Source of the DNA: Stentor coeruleus
Taxonomy: Eukaryota; Ciliophora; Heterotrichea; Heterotrichida; Stentoridae
DNA: 64,000 bases
Direction: 5' to 3'
Assembly: GCA_001970955.1 (NCBI GenBank)
Contig: MPUH01000073.1
Span: 1-64,000, forward strand
In this document: positions 17,393 to 30,455 of the stretch, piece after piece
Position numbering within the stretch: the first letter of the stretch is position 1
Layout of the letters: the number at the start of each line of letters is the position of its first letter
Position numbers and translations under genes: made by a program
Notes under the pieces: generated by a model
The model's database searches: none
The model's input: the letters and a program-made list of their open reading frames with translations, nothing else
Told to the model about the DNA's origin: nothing

Positions 17393-20300
17393 ATGAAGCT
17401 AATTCTGATGATGTGTTTTATCCTCACAGTCAAAAGTAATCTCTACCTTAGGTGGCGGTTTAAGTAACATGGCACTTTCACTCAGTCCGACCACAGTGAG
17501 GTCATCAAGTATCTACTCTATATCATTTAGTGTCACCTCGGCAACACCGGCAACCGCGCTAGTGAAAATTCAATTACCATCAGATTGCTCTATAGCTACA
17601 AGTTCAACCTATAGTTGTTCTTTTGATAATCCTCTAGGAAGTACTTCATCAGCATATTGTGTTTCTGACTCCACAACTTTAACCGTGACAGTTCATAATT
17701 TCTTTTCATCTTCAGCAGTCTCAGCAGGCTATGGATTTCCATTTACTATAACACTTAACGCAGTAACTAATCCTAAGTCAAATAAACCAACAAGTTCTAT
17801 AGGTGTTTCAACTACTACAAGCGATGGTACTGTTATTGACTCAGACAATTCAAATTCTGATATGATTATTACAGCAACAGCAGCTACTGTGGCAAGTACA
17901 AGTATATCATCATCTTCTCAAATTGTAGGTACAACTTCATGCACATATACATTTACATATACCCCAAAATATGATACTCCAAGTGGAAGTGTTATTCATG
18001 TAAAATTCCCTTATTGGAATTCTATTATGAACCCTTCTAGTACTGATTTGAAACAGATGATAACAACTAGTTCACCAACTTGTGCTGGAACTAGTAGTAA
18101 TATTGCTTCATCATTAACTTGTACCTATTCAACATCGACTATGTATTTAAAAGTTTATAATGGGTTTACTTCAACAGCTTCAGGCTCTGTAACTTTTACA
18201 GTGTCATCAATTACTAATCCACCTAACCCATATGCAGTAACAGGGTTTATTTTATATATAAAAGATTCATTAGACTATGATTATGAAATATCAAGTTCAT
18301 TTTCTGTACAAGTAACCTCACCAAATACAATCTCCATAGCAGACTCTGGGATTTCAGCAAGTCCAAAAACTGTGTCAACTTCAACAACAATTGACTTGAG
18401 TTTTTCAATAAAAAACCCAATGGCTTCAGGGTATCTTATCGACATTACTATTCCGTCAGAAATTAGTTTTGATACCTCGATGACTGTTATTGGTAAAAGC
18501 TCAGTTCAAAAAATCACTCTAACAAGGACAATTTCTGGTACAAAAATCAGAATTACTAATGGATATATAGCGTATACATCAACAACTTTTGTATGGGTTC
18601 AACTAACTTATATGACTAATCCATCAAGTACAAAACCATCAAGTTCTTTTGTAGTCAGTACTCTTACCCCAGATGAAGCTACAATAGATACAGCAACAGG
18701 AGGTACTTTAACAGCAACAGCAGGGACTTTAACTCAAAATGGTTCAAATCAATTCATAACCGCAGATAGTTATGTTGTAGGGACATCAACAACTTATTAT
18801 ATAGAATTTGTTGTAGCACATTCACTTCCTTCAGGAGCTTCTCTGACTGTTACTTTCCCTCAAGAAATCACCCCTACAGCTAGATCTGCTACATCTTGTG
18901 CTTCTGTTATAACAAATGTTGGATCAAGTGCAACATGTGGAGTTACATCTCAAATCCTCACTGTACTTGGGGGTTTTTCTAGTGGACTTACAGCTAATAG
19001 TGTTGTAAAATTTGGTGTTAGTAGTATAACAAATCCAACATCAACTGCACCATCATCAACTTTTACTATAGCAACATATACAGATTCAACAGTTACTTAT
19101 CAAATAGACACTTTAGCTTCTGGGATAACATTTACAGCTATATCAGCATCTTTAGTAAGTGTTGTTGTAACTCCAAGTTCTGATATTGTTGGTACAGTTT
19201 GCACTTATGATTTTAAAATAACAACAAAGACGAAAATTCCTCAGTATGGGTATTTGATTGTTTTATTCCCAAGTGGGGTGAGTATTTCTGATACAACTAA
19301 TGCTGCAAGTAACTGTCTTAAAGTATCTGGGTTTAATTCAGGGACTTTTAGCTGTACTGTGACTAGTAGTCAGATTACTGTGACAACCGCTTTTGACTCA
19401 GGTAGTTTTTCTCCTGGTTTACTAGAATTTACTATAGGTTATGCATCTAATCCTACATCAACAAAATCAGTCCAAAGCTTTTCTGTTACAACTTATGATA
19501 AAAACGCTTATACTATTGACTCTTTATCAACCAACATTGCTGTCAAAGTTAATACCATGAATGACCTCACTTCAGCTACAGCTTCAATGTCAAGTCTTAT
19601 AAACGGCGCATCAACAACTTATACTTTTTCAGTCACCCCAAAAACCTCAACACCTACAAGTTGTATTGTCACAATCATCCCACCATCAACAGTTACATTC
19701 CCTTCAACTCCTGTATGCACACAAATTTCTTCAATAATTTCAGCTATCAGTTGTTCTATTGTAACAACAACATATTTGCAAGCGACATTAACTTTAACAT
19801 CATCAGCAACAAGTTCAAATAGTATTAGTTTTTCAGTAGCAAGTGTTATTAATCCACCAAGTACTCAAGCAACATCTACTTTTTCTTTTTATACTTATAC
19901 TTCTGATAGTTATGGTATTGATAAAAAAGAAAGTGGGGTAACAGTTTCAACAACTACAGCAGCAACGATAACTAATATTTTAATAACAGCTGATGATAGT
20001 AAAATTGCTGTGACAACTACTTATAATTTAATATATGTTCCAATTAATATACATCCAAGTGGTACTATATTAACAATAGCAGTTCCTAGCGAATTTACTT
20101 TAGGTACTGTTGTTTGTAGTTCAACAGTTCTAACTAGTCTCACATGTGTTAAAAGCTCAAATAATCTTATCACTTCAGGATTTGAAAAAAGTATCACATC
20201 AGCTGAAAACATTGTCATTTCAATGACCCTAATAACAAACCCAACAACTTTGGTTACGACATCAGCTTGGACAATTACATCAAAAACAGGGAGTTATTTA

Positions 20301-23300
20301 ATTGACACTAGTAGCTCTATAACTTCAACTTTTACATGCTCTTCTCCTTGTTTAACTTGTTCAACATTATCTACAAAATGTATTAGTTGTACAACTACTG
20401 GAAGTTATCCTTATCTATATAGTGATACTTGTAATGCTGCATGTCCAGATGGACAAGTTGATGATACTTCAACAGCAGATAAAGTTTGTGTTTCTTGTAA
20501 TACAATCTGTAAAACTTGTAAAGATTCTACAACTTATTGTACATCATGTACTACTGGATCTTCATATCCATATTTATATAGTAATACATGTAATTCAGGA
20601 TGTCTTCAAGGGTATTATGGTGATGGGACTAATTGTATTGCTTGCACAAATCCTTGTTTAACATGCTCTTCAAGTACAGTTTGTTTATCTTGTACAATAA
20701 AAAACACAAGTCCAGATTTTGGATCATTGACTTATTTGTATTCTGGAACTTGTGTTGTTACTTGTCCTACTGGGTACTTGCCTAATACTTCAACTTTATC
20801 TTGTGATGCTTGTCAAAGTCCTTGTGCAACATGTTCAACAACAACAACAAGTTGTACAAGTTGCACTTCACCTTTATATTTACTTGGAACTACATGTACA
20901 TCTTCTTGTCCATCAGATGGAACATATATAGTAAGTGGAAGTGTATGTCTTGAATGTACAGCCCCATGTAATACTTGTACAACAACAGTTACAACATGTG
21001 CTTCATGTGATACCGGATATAGTCTTTATGGTACAACATGTGTTAGTAGTTGTCCAAGTGGTTATGTTAGTATTTCAAGTGTATGTACTCTTTGTAAATC
21101 TCCATGTTCTACATGTACAACTTCAACTCTTATTTGTTCATCTTGTATTGATAATTATGTTTTATATAGTACAACATGCTTAACAACTTGTCCTGCAGGA
21201 TATGTTTCTGATGGGATTAAATGTGTAGTCTGTAGTAGTAGTTGCTATACATGTGAAGGTGCTGCTGATATGTGTACTTCATGTACAAATGGGCTTAATC
21301 TTATAAATTATCAATGTCTTAGTAGTTGTCCTGATGATAGTTATGTTGCGGTAGCTAATGTTTGTGAAAAATGTACTTCTCCTTGCGCAACATGCTCTTC
21401 TACAACAACCTTTTGTAAATCTTGTATAAGTGGCTATAAATTACACTCAAACACTTGTCTTTTAACATGTCCAAGTAATTCTATTGATAATGGAAGTTCA
21501 TGTTCAGACTGTAGTACTAATTGCTTAACTTGTTCTGGAACTATAAGCACTTGTACTTCATGTGCAAGTGGAAAATACTTAGAAGGTACTATATGTGTTG
21601 ATAGTTGTTCAGGAGGTTATATTCTTATTGGCACAACATGTGAAAAGTGTAGTAGTGTGTGTTTTAGTTGTTCAACTACAACAAATAATTGTGATAGTTG
21701 TATAACAAATTATTATATGTTGGATAATTATTGTTATACTGAATGTCCTGAAAACTATATTGTTGATGCAGGATCTTGTGTAGAAGTTGTAGCTACTGAT
21801 TGTAATACAGATTGTACTGCTGCTTTATTAGCTAATACTGGATGCGATCAAGTTTGTAATGTAGCAGCTTGTCAATATGATATGGGGAATTGTATTGGAC
21901 CTACATCTTGCCTTGATGGAGAATATCAGGTTGATAGTCAATGTCTTGATTGTTCTGATCCTTGTAATAAATGCACAGCACCACTTACTTGTCTTACTTG
22001 TATGGTTGATAGTTCAGGATATCAATGGTTGTTTTATGAAATAGATTCATATTGTTATGCAACTTGTCCTACAGGTACATATAAAGATGGTTTATCATGT
22101 GCTGATTGTGATACAAAATGTTCAAAATGCTCAGGTAGTGCTTCAACTTGTACAGAATGTGTAAGTCCTTACTTGCTTTATAACAATCAATGTTTATCAT
22201 CATGCTTATCAGATATTACAATAAAAGTAGATACTCAATGTATAGATTGTGATAGCAACTGCAAATATTGTTCTGGTACAACAACAACATGCACAGCCTG
22301 TGATACAGATAGAGTTCTTCAAGGAACTAAATGCCAAATCAACTGCGATTCAGGATATACAACAACATCATCATCTTTAACTACATGTTTAGCTTGTAGT
22401 GGATGTTTAACTTGTTCAGGTTCAACAACAACATGTATTACTTGTGATTCTAGTTTATATTTATACAACTCTCAATGTTTATCTTCATGTCCTTCTGGAA
22501 CTTATACAAATGGAAATATATGTTCAACTTGTGATAGCTCATGTGTAACTTGTGAAGGTGCAGGATCTTGTATATCTTGTGTTAGTGGAAAAGTTATGTT
22601 TGGAGCTTTATGTCTTTCTAGTTGTCCTTCTGGATATGAAGATACAAATGGAGTATGTACAGTGATTGTCCCTACTGCTGATTGTTCTACTGGTTGTACT
22701 TCAAGTTTACTAAATAATGATGTGTGTGATCAGACTTGTAATACTTTTTCTTGTAATTATGATAATCAATATTGTGAACCACAAAGCTCAGAATGCCCTG
22801 CTGGAGAATATTTTAATGGCTCAACTTGTAGTGATTGTATATATCCATGCTTAACCTGTGCTTCAGAAACAGCTTGTACTGCATGTGAAGTTTCAACAAC
22901 AACTCTTTCTACTATGTATTTATACAATACAAAATGCTATGATACTTGCCCTGCAGGAACTATGGCAAATGGGATTATATGTGAAGCTTGTAATAGTGCT
23001 TGTAAAGAATGTGCTGTAACAACTTCAACATGTATTTCATGTGAAACTAATAAATATTTATATTCAGGAACTTGCGTTTCTTCATGTCCAGCTTTGACAA
23101 CTGTTGCATTAAGTACAGTATGTGAAGTTTGTAATACCAATTGTAAAACGTGTGTCACAACTATTGATACATGTGCTTCATGCAATAGTGGATATGTTCT
23201 TCAAGGTACAGTCTGTAAGTCATCTTGTGATGGTGGCTATACTGTAACTACTGCTTATCCTACAACTTGTGAAGCTTGTACCAATAACTGCGTAACATGT

Positions 23301-26300
23301 AGTGGGGAAACTTATACTTGTACATCTTGTTCATCTAGTCGTTATCTTTATTTAAGCCAATGTGTAACCTCATGTCCATCCAAAGTAACTGTAACCTCAG
23401 GTAATACCTGTGTTTCTTGTACATCACCATGTGCTGAATGTTCAACTTATAGTACATCATGTACCTTGTGTGTATCTGGCTATTATCTATCAGGAACATC
23501 ATGTGTTTCAAGCTGTTCATCAGGTTATGAACCAATTCTTGGAGTTTGTACATTATTATGCTCAGATGGATGTACAAGTAGTAATCTTATTGATACAACA
23601 TGTCAATTATCATGTGATACTTTAGCTTGTAATTATGATAATGGTTACTGTGTTACACCTACTGTATGTGATACTTATCAATATCAAGATGGAAGTTCAT
23701 GTATTGATTGCACTTATCCTTGTAATACTTGTACATCAGAAACTTATTGCCTTTCATGCAAAACAAGCACAACAACATTAATTCAACTTTATTATTATTC
23801 AGGAAAATGCTATGATGCATGTCCTAGTGGTACATATCTTAATGGTATTATATGTTCTGATTGTGATTCTAATTGCTTAACTTGTAAAACAACAAGTACT
23901 TATTGTTTAACTTGTCCTAGTCCATACAAACTTCATAATAATGCATGTGTTTTAGCTTGCCCGGTAGGAACTTCAGTTGAAATTAGTAATGTTTGTTATG
24001 ATTGTAGTAATATATGTGAACAATGTTCTGGAACTATTACTACTTGTACAAAATGCTATACTGGTACAGTGTTAAGCCAAGGAACGTGTATAGCTGAATG
24101 TCCTGATGGATATACAACAACTGATACTTCTGATGGTAAATGTATGGCTTGCTCGACAAATTGCAAGACTTGTTTAAGTTTGACTACAAAATGTACTTCA
24201 TGTGTTGATGGGAAATATTTATTTGATTCTTCTACTTGTGTGGATAAATGTCCTTCTGGGTATACTGTAACACTTAGTGATCCTACGATGTGCACACAAT
24301 GCTTATCAAGTTCACATTGTCTTGAATGCAAGGATTATAGTACTTATTGTACATCTTGTGTATCTGGGTATGCATTAACATCAGCAAACACTTGTCAAGA
24401 AATTGTAATAGTTACATGCCCTGATGGGACAACACAAACATCTAGTACAGATGATACATGCTACAATTGTTTATCTCCATGTTCAACATGTTCAGGGACA
24501 ACAAGCTACTGTTTAACCTGTCAATCACCTCTTGTCGCATCATCTGGTTCATGTGTTTCATGTACTGAGCCATGTTCAACCTGCGAAGTTTTGCCTACTA
24601 TATGCACATCATGCATTTCAGGATACTACCTTTCAGGGACAACTTGTAAAACCTGTACTTCTCCTTGTATTACCTGTTCAAGTTCAGCTACATCATGCAA
24701 TTCTTGTAAAGATGGATATTACCTTAGCGGTACCTCCTGTCCTAAATGCGTGACAAATTGCCTTACATGCTCAACAACAGCCAGTACATGTACATCTTGT
24801 GCTGATAGCAAATTCCTAGAAAATAGTCTTTGTGTTGATTGTTCATCATCATGTTTAACATGTGAAGCTGTATCAACAAAATGTACATCTTGCAGTTCTG
24901 GTTATTATCTTACATCATCAAATACTTGTAATATCTGCTCATCTATATGTAAAACTTGTTCAAGCTCATCAACTTATTGTACATCTTGTAATACTGGGTT
25001 TACTCTTATTAGTAATACTTGTGGTGTTTGTGATTCAACATGTGCTACATGTTCAAGTTCATATACTTATTGTGATACTTGTGCTAGTGGATTAACACTT
25101 ATAGCTGGTGTATGTGCTGTTTGTTCTAGTAATTGTAAAACATGTGTTACTGATCATAATACTTGTGGATCTTGTAATGATGGTAAATATTTGTCAAGTG
25201 GACAATGTTTGAATTGTGCTGCTACTTGTAAAACTTGTAGTGGATCAGCTTCATATTGTACATCATGTGATTCACCTTATATCCTTTTTTCAAGTACATG
25301 CGATTTGTGTAGTTCTTTATGTAAAACCTGTTCAGGATCTCCATCAACTTGCACATCATGTACAGCTCCATTAACTTTGATTGGCACATCCTGTCTTCAA
25401 TGTATAAATGATTGTAAAACATGTGCTGGTACAGAAAGTACATGTTTATCATGTAATGATGGGTATTATTTGTCAGGATCATCTTGTATTGAATGTAGTA
25501 CAAACTGTCTTACTTGTCAACAAAACCCAAATAATTGTTTAACATGTCCAATTGGCAGTGAATTAGCTTCAGGAACTTGCTATTATGAATGTACTGCAGG
25601 ATATGCATTAATAGGTACATCATGTGTTTTATGTGATCCAACATGTAAAACTTGTGCTGGTACAGTTAGCACATGTACAAGTTGCTATACAGGGTTTATC
25701 TATCAAAACACTTGTATTGAAAACTGCCCTGATGGGTATTATTATACAGGAACTACATGTAGCATATGTTCATCATTATGTAAAACCTGTTATAATCTTC
25801 CTACAACCTGTCTTTCTTGTGAAACAGGATATGCTCTTAATGGTTCAACTTGTAAAATGATATGTAAAAACGGTCAATATTATGCTGACAATTATTGCTA
25901 TGAATGCGACAGCAATTGTTTAACTTGTGAAACCTCAGCGACTAACTGTTTATCATGTAAAAATGCAGACCAAATTGTCAACTCAGAAGGTGTATGTGAA
26001 GTTCCATGTCCATCAGGGTATGTTAGAAACAGTAACACTGGTGATTGTGATGCATGTTCAATAGCATGTACAACATGTGTAAAAAGCACAAACTATTGTA
26101 CAACTTGTAATGATACTTCAAAATACATTTATAATGGTGCATGTATGGATGAATGTCCAACAAATATAACTGTATCAGTGAATTCAGCATGTGAATCTTG
26201 TACTTCACCATGTTCACAATGTTCTATAATAACAACAAACTGTACATCTTGTATTAATGGGAAGTATCTTTATTATGGATCTTGTATAACAACATGTCCA

Positions 26301-29300
26301 ACAAGTTATGTTGGTAAATATGGAGAATGTATTAAATGTGCGAAACTTGATTGTTCAGATCAAGCAAGTTCATCAACTAATAGTTCAAGTACAAATAGTA
26401 GTTCAAGTAGTAATACTACATCATCTTCAAATACTTCTAGTATTATATATCCACAAAATGGAACTGAGTTTACTGGAAGCCCTGTACCATTTCCTTTTAG
26501 TGGGACAACAGCTGGTACTGCTGGGGTTATTGGAGTTATGAAACTTACAGCTTCTGGGGTTAATTTCGCCCCTTCTGTGATTTCTGTATGGGGAATAACT
26601 GCTGCTGGGTCTTGGATATTTTTAGGAGCATATTTACCTAATGAAGGGGAAAATGATTATTCAAGAAGGCTTTTAGATAATACAAATGGAAGACTTTTAA
26701 CTATGCTTGATCCATCAACAGGAGATCTTATATTATCTATAACTTTACTTATTATAGTCATTGCCCTTGGATTCCATTTAGCTTGTAATATTTTCTATAC
26801 AACAGGGTTTTTAATCCGTTCATGGAATAAAGATAAAAAGTTCAAAGCATGGAGAAAAAAACACCCAGTTGCGACTATAGTATTTTCAATTTTCAGTTAT
26901 ACTGTAACTTTTCATAGTGTTAGATTTTATTATTGTGGAATGTGTAACCAATCTTGTTTTAGGGCTGAATTTGATCATATTGGGAATATAAAAACAGGTT
27001 TAGTCAAATATGGATATGTAAGTCTTTTATGTACACATTTTCCTATGATTGCAGCTCAGATATTGATGTTAAACCATTTCGAAAAAGGATATTGGATCTG
27101 GATGTTTGCTTTGGATTCTTTGATTATTACGGTTTTATTAACATTTTTTATATTCTGCGATATTAGGAATATTGAAAAAGATCTTATAAAATGTGATATG
27201 GATAAAGATTATAGTCTTGCTGATGAGACTGAAAAACTTGGGGAACCTTTAAAAGATCTTATTGACATGTTCCCACCTATGGATTTAGTTGGTATGATCC
27301 CATCAAAAATGCCAGGCCGGAAGCTTAAAAAGAACATTTCGAAAAGTTTAGATGGTGATGGACAAGGAGATAAAGAAAGGGCTGAGTTTTTATCAGAAGA
27401 TAATCCTGAAGATACTCAGAAATTATTTAAATGTCATAGTTTCCCTAAATTAGACCTTGCGGGTATTGAGATTAAACCTGAAGAGTTTCAGACTGCTCCT
27501 GATAAGAAGTCAATTATGGAAGAACCTGAGATTATTGAACATAAAGGTGTTGATAGTTTCTTTAGAGAAGAGCCAACTTTTATTCAAGATGATGATATTG
27601 TTACTATACCACTTGTTGATGCATATATTGAAAATAAAGATAAAGATAAAGATGAAGATGAAATTGAAGATGAAGATGAAAATAATGATAAAATCGATGA
27701 AGAAGAACTTATTAAACAAGGAGAACTTTATAACTCAACTGTTGAATATAAAGACCCATTCTATAAAGAGCCTCTTCCTCGATATATTCCATTCAACCTT
27801 GACCCCCGTACCGAAGAGTTCACTGAAATCATTGCTTTTACTGAAGAAGACTCAAGTTCTTCTATATCAATCGAAGAACCTATTCTTCCACAAATCGAAT
27901 CCCCTCAAGAAATCCCTAAAGTCGAAGAGCTCAAAGAAGAGCAAGAACCCCATATGGAGGATTTAGAAATAATCCAAGATCTCAACAGTACAATTAAAGC
28001 TGAATCTGATACAAGTTCAGAACATTTAGGTACTATTAACGAAGAAAATGAACTTGAGTTAGAAAAAGCTATAGCTGATGCTGATGATCCTGAAGTTATA
28101 ACAGTACCTCATATAGAAACAGGAAGAAGAGTCAAACTTAAAAAAGGTTTTAAAGGTGCCAGGGTTGTAGATTTAGAAAATAAAGTTGTAGAAAATGAAG
28201 ATCCTGTTGATGCTAAAGATTTTGATATACCCAGAACTGTAGTTGATGAACAAGATGTACGTTTTGCAACTTTAACCCATAACACAGGAAGTAAAGTTAG
28301 AGTTAAACGCGATTTCAAAGGTGCAAGGATAATAGATTTAGAAAAACGTGTAAATGATCCACATGGGTTTTTAATAGGGAAATCAGTTGAAAGCGAGAAT
28401 GAGTTTAATTTTAACACCGCTTTTCCTGATCCTGAAGACCCTGAAGTTGTTGTTGTGACTCATAAAGAAACAGGAGAAGATGTTAAAGTCCGTAAAACTT
28501 TCCAAAACGCTCAGATTGTTGATGATAAAGGTGACCCGATACCTGAATCTAAACCAATAGATCGTAATGATTATAATATTCCTAAAGCTATTATAGACAA
28601 AGAAGATATTCATTTAGCAACTTTAAGCCATAAGAAAACCAAAGCACGAGTTCGAGTACGAAGGGATTTCAAAGGTGCTAAAATTGTTGATTTAGAAAAA
28701 AGGTCAGATAATATCATCTCCCCAGCTAAGAAAATTGAAAAACGTCGACCTACTCATATAACTGAAAAAAGTGAACCTGAACCTTTAAGCCCAGATTTGA
28801 GTGATTTAGAATATATACCTTTCCCTGAAGAAGAAGATTTTGATATGCCTATTGAGCATTTCCCTAAACCAAAAAGCAAAAATGTGTCAAGACAGAAAAT
28901 CAGTACTGGTAGAGAAAGATTAGATGATTTAGCTAAAATTATATCTGAAGAAAGTAAAGGTATGCATAGTCCTTCTAAACATCTTAATGCTTTGGATGAA
29001 ATTGATAGTGAAGAAGATTTTGATTTTGTTCCACATTATAGAGATCTTGATAATGATTTTGATGAGAATTTCATGCCAAGAGGAGATAGTGTTTTAGAAG
29101 ATAGTGAAAGTTATGGGAATTTAAGAGGAGTTGGGAAAAAGAGAAGAAAAAGAGGAAAAAAATTCAGACCTGCTGAAGCTTTTAGGATGAAAGGGCTTGA
29201 AGAGATTTATTTAGAAAGATTAGGGGCGAAGAAAAAACCTAATATGAAAACGAAGTTTTCTGAAGATATTTTGGAACCTGATATGGAGATTGATGATTTT

Positions 29301-29384
29301 CCTAATGAGAATCCTTTTGATAGTTATAGGACACCATTGGAAAGAGCTGGTGAAGAAATTGTTAGAGGACGGGGAAGAAGATAA
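17393..29384 (+). CDS. Giant modular cysteine-rich surface protein (3,991 aa, one 16-nt intron)
   Basis: The start is ATG 17393. A 43-nt first exon encodes a signal peptide (MKLILMMCFILTV), and the 16-nt intron 17436-17451 joins it to the long exon. From the N-terminus: (1) residues ~20-970 hold about seven ~135-residue beta-rich modules, each with an (I/T)NP motif such as SSITNPPNPYAV or SSITNPTSTAPSS; (2) ~975-2985 are furin-like/GFR-type CxxC repeats; (3) three Notch-type LNR motifs start at ~1464, 1758 and 2050 and head ~293-residue super-repeats; (4) a Ser/Asn/Thr linker (~2986-3010); (5) four membrane helices (~3105-3250); (6) an acidic cytosolic tail with a twofold A-B repeat (~3560-3765) and a basic C-terminus. 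A large surface or adhesion/mechanical protein is likely. The ligand is unknown. Confidence 0.88.
17436..17451 (+). other. 16-nt intron separating the signal-peptide exon of the giant gene
   Basis: GTAATCTCTACCTTAG. Removal fuses the 14-codon signal-peptide exon in frame (a split Ser codon) to the 11.9-kb exon; without it the protein would lack a secretion signal. Confidence 0.85.
17469..20330 (+). repeat. About seven ~135-residue N-terminal modules of the giant gene
   Basis: Each unit is Ser/Thr-rich and beta-like. It contains an (I/T)NP motif followed by a Ser/Thr stretch and a TIDT/VIDS-like end, such as TNPSSTKPSSSFVVST and NPTSTAPSSTFTIATY. I counted seven recurrences of the NP motif. 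Sequence identity between units is low, so these are old duplications. Confidence 0.75.
20338..26350 (+). repeat. Furin-like/GFR CxxC repeat array of the giant gene
   Basis: About 2,000 residues of units such as CSTTTTSCTSCTSPLYLLG-T-C-SSCP, spaced as in furin-like repeats. Units toward the 3' end (about 24.5-25.6 kb) are shorter and closer to each other than the early ones. The array is rich in disulphide-forming Cys and must be extracellular. Confidence 0.85.
21798..24410 (+). repeat. Three ~293-residue LNR-plus-furin super-repeats
   Basis: Each unit opens with an LNR-like motif (CDQVCNVAACQYDMGNC, CDQTCNTFSCNYDNQYC, CQLSCDTLACNYDNGYC). Matching furin-type blocks follow, including CP-GTYKDGLSCADC, CPAGTMANGIICEAC and CPSGTYLNGIICSDC. 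LNR starts are about 882 and 876 nt apart. The third unit lacks a closing LNR. Confidence 0.85.
28086..28703 (+). repeat. Cytosolic A-B-A-B repeat of the giant gene
   Basis: Four related ~35-residue motifs alternate: DPEVITVPHIETGRRVKLKK, then FATLTHNTGSKVRVKRDFKG, then DPEVVVVTHKETGEDVKVRK, then LATLSHKKTKARVRVRRDFK. Each ends in (F)KGA-(R/K)-(I/V)-(I/V)-D. This is a tandem duplication of a two-part unit. No known domain is recognised. Confidence 0.8.
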
Positions 29385-29787
29385 TGAATTAGTAATTAGT
29401 TACTTTTTAAGATTTTTTAGTTTGGGTTTTATTGAAGGAAATATTTGAGGTTATGCTTTAGTTTTGAAAATGATTTGGTTATTTTGGATTTATGTGTTTT
29501 TTATGATATTTATTTGATTGTGAAGGTTGAATGAATGATAATGTGGATAGTTTAGAATTTTTATAATTTTATATATTGAAGATTGTTTAGGAAATGTTTA
29601 AAGCTGAAATCTAAACATCATATTACCAACTAAAAATCTTCCGGTAAAAAAAAATCCCAAAGGCCCATCAAAATGCTATAAAAATAACTTATAAATCCCT
29701 TATTCACAAGTATAATCCAAATCATTCTATTATTCCAATCAAAAATATAACAAAATAAACTATGATTTACCCAATCTTAACCAAATA
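29385..29787. other. Convergent spacer with clear G-to-C switch
   Basis: Line 29461-29520 has 12 G and no C; 29641-29700 has 14 C and 5 G. The switch is near 29.6 kb. A CTATAAAAAT word sits at 29676-29685. No gene is seen. Confidence 0.55.
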
Positions 29788-30273
29788 TTAAATACCATGT
29801 TTTTTTAATTTAACTCTTATAGTCATTGGAGATATTTCAATATCTTCTTCAGTATGATTTCTGCTATCATCAAAAGCACCAACTTTATTTTTTTCAGAAA
29901 CACTATACAATTTCTTTGATTCTTGAGAAATAGACCTTTTACGTATACTAAAATGTTTTGAAAATCCATGAATTGTTCCTATATCTCCAGGTTTAGGCTT
30001 ATTTTTTGGTAATAAAAACCCTTTAGGTGCTGGAGTTACTGATTTTGGATAATAACGCATTTTAAGCTTTGTTTGAAGTGATAATACTGGTGGCAATGAA
30101 GATAAACGATATGGTTTTATATATGTAGCTTTTATACTAGATGCGTATCTGTTATTTGGAGGAGGACTTTCTATTGTATTTTCAGCTTTTTTATGTATTT
30201 GTAAATGACTTATTATTATCCTTTTAAGTCTTTTAAGGTATCTTGCTGAGTATTCTTGGTTATGTACTATCAT
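29788..30273 (-). CDS. Unknown basic protein
   Basis: The 161-residue soluble product is rich in Lys/Arg/Ser/Pro with no coiled coil, signal peptide or membrane helix. A central segment (LPKNKPKPGDIGTIHGFSKH) is the only distinctive stretch. No family is recognised. Codon use and length resemble the neighbours, so it is probably a real, fast-evolving gene. It ends 403 bp from the giant gene stop (convergent) and starts 182 bp from the CDC50 stop. Confidence 0.6.
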   Translation of the reverse strand: MIVHNQEYSARYLKRLKRIIISHLQIHKKAENTIESPPPNNRYASSIKATYIKPYRLSSLPPVLSLQTKLKMRYYPKSVTPAPKGFLLPKNKPKPGDIGTIHGFSKHFSIRKRSISQESKKLYSVSEKNKVGAFDDSRNHTEEDIEISPMTIRVKLKKHGI

Positions 30274-30455
30274 TTTTACATTTGCTAACTGCGGAGATTA
30301 AATAATGGGGAATATAAAAAATAGAGGCTTATAAAGTGGAGTAAAATAAAATTTGGTAGGTGAAAAGGATGAGAAGAAATAGATGATAGTTTGGGTTATA
30401 CTATGAGATTTTTTTCACATCCAAAACCCTTCGCACTCATATTTTTAACTAATAG

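Noticed and set aside
25000-26000. A reassigned code with TGA as Trp (Blepharisma type)
   Set aside because: No in-frame TGA appears in conserved coding regions and Trp positions use TGG; the only TGA within a gene (14125-14139) lies in an intron.
20021-26541. Numerous 60-90-codon frames on both strands inside the giant gene
   Set aside because: They are shadows of the Cys/Ser/Thr-rich repeats (His/Val/Met-rich readings), overlapped by one continuous 11.9-kb frame.
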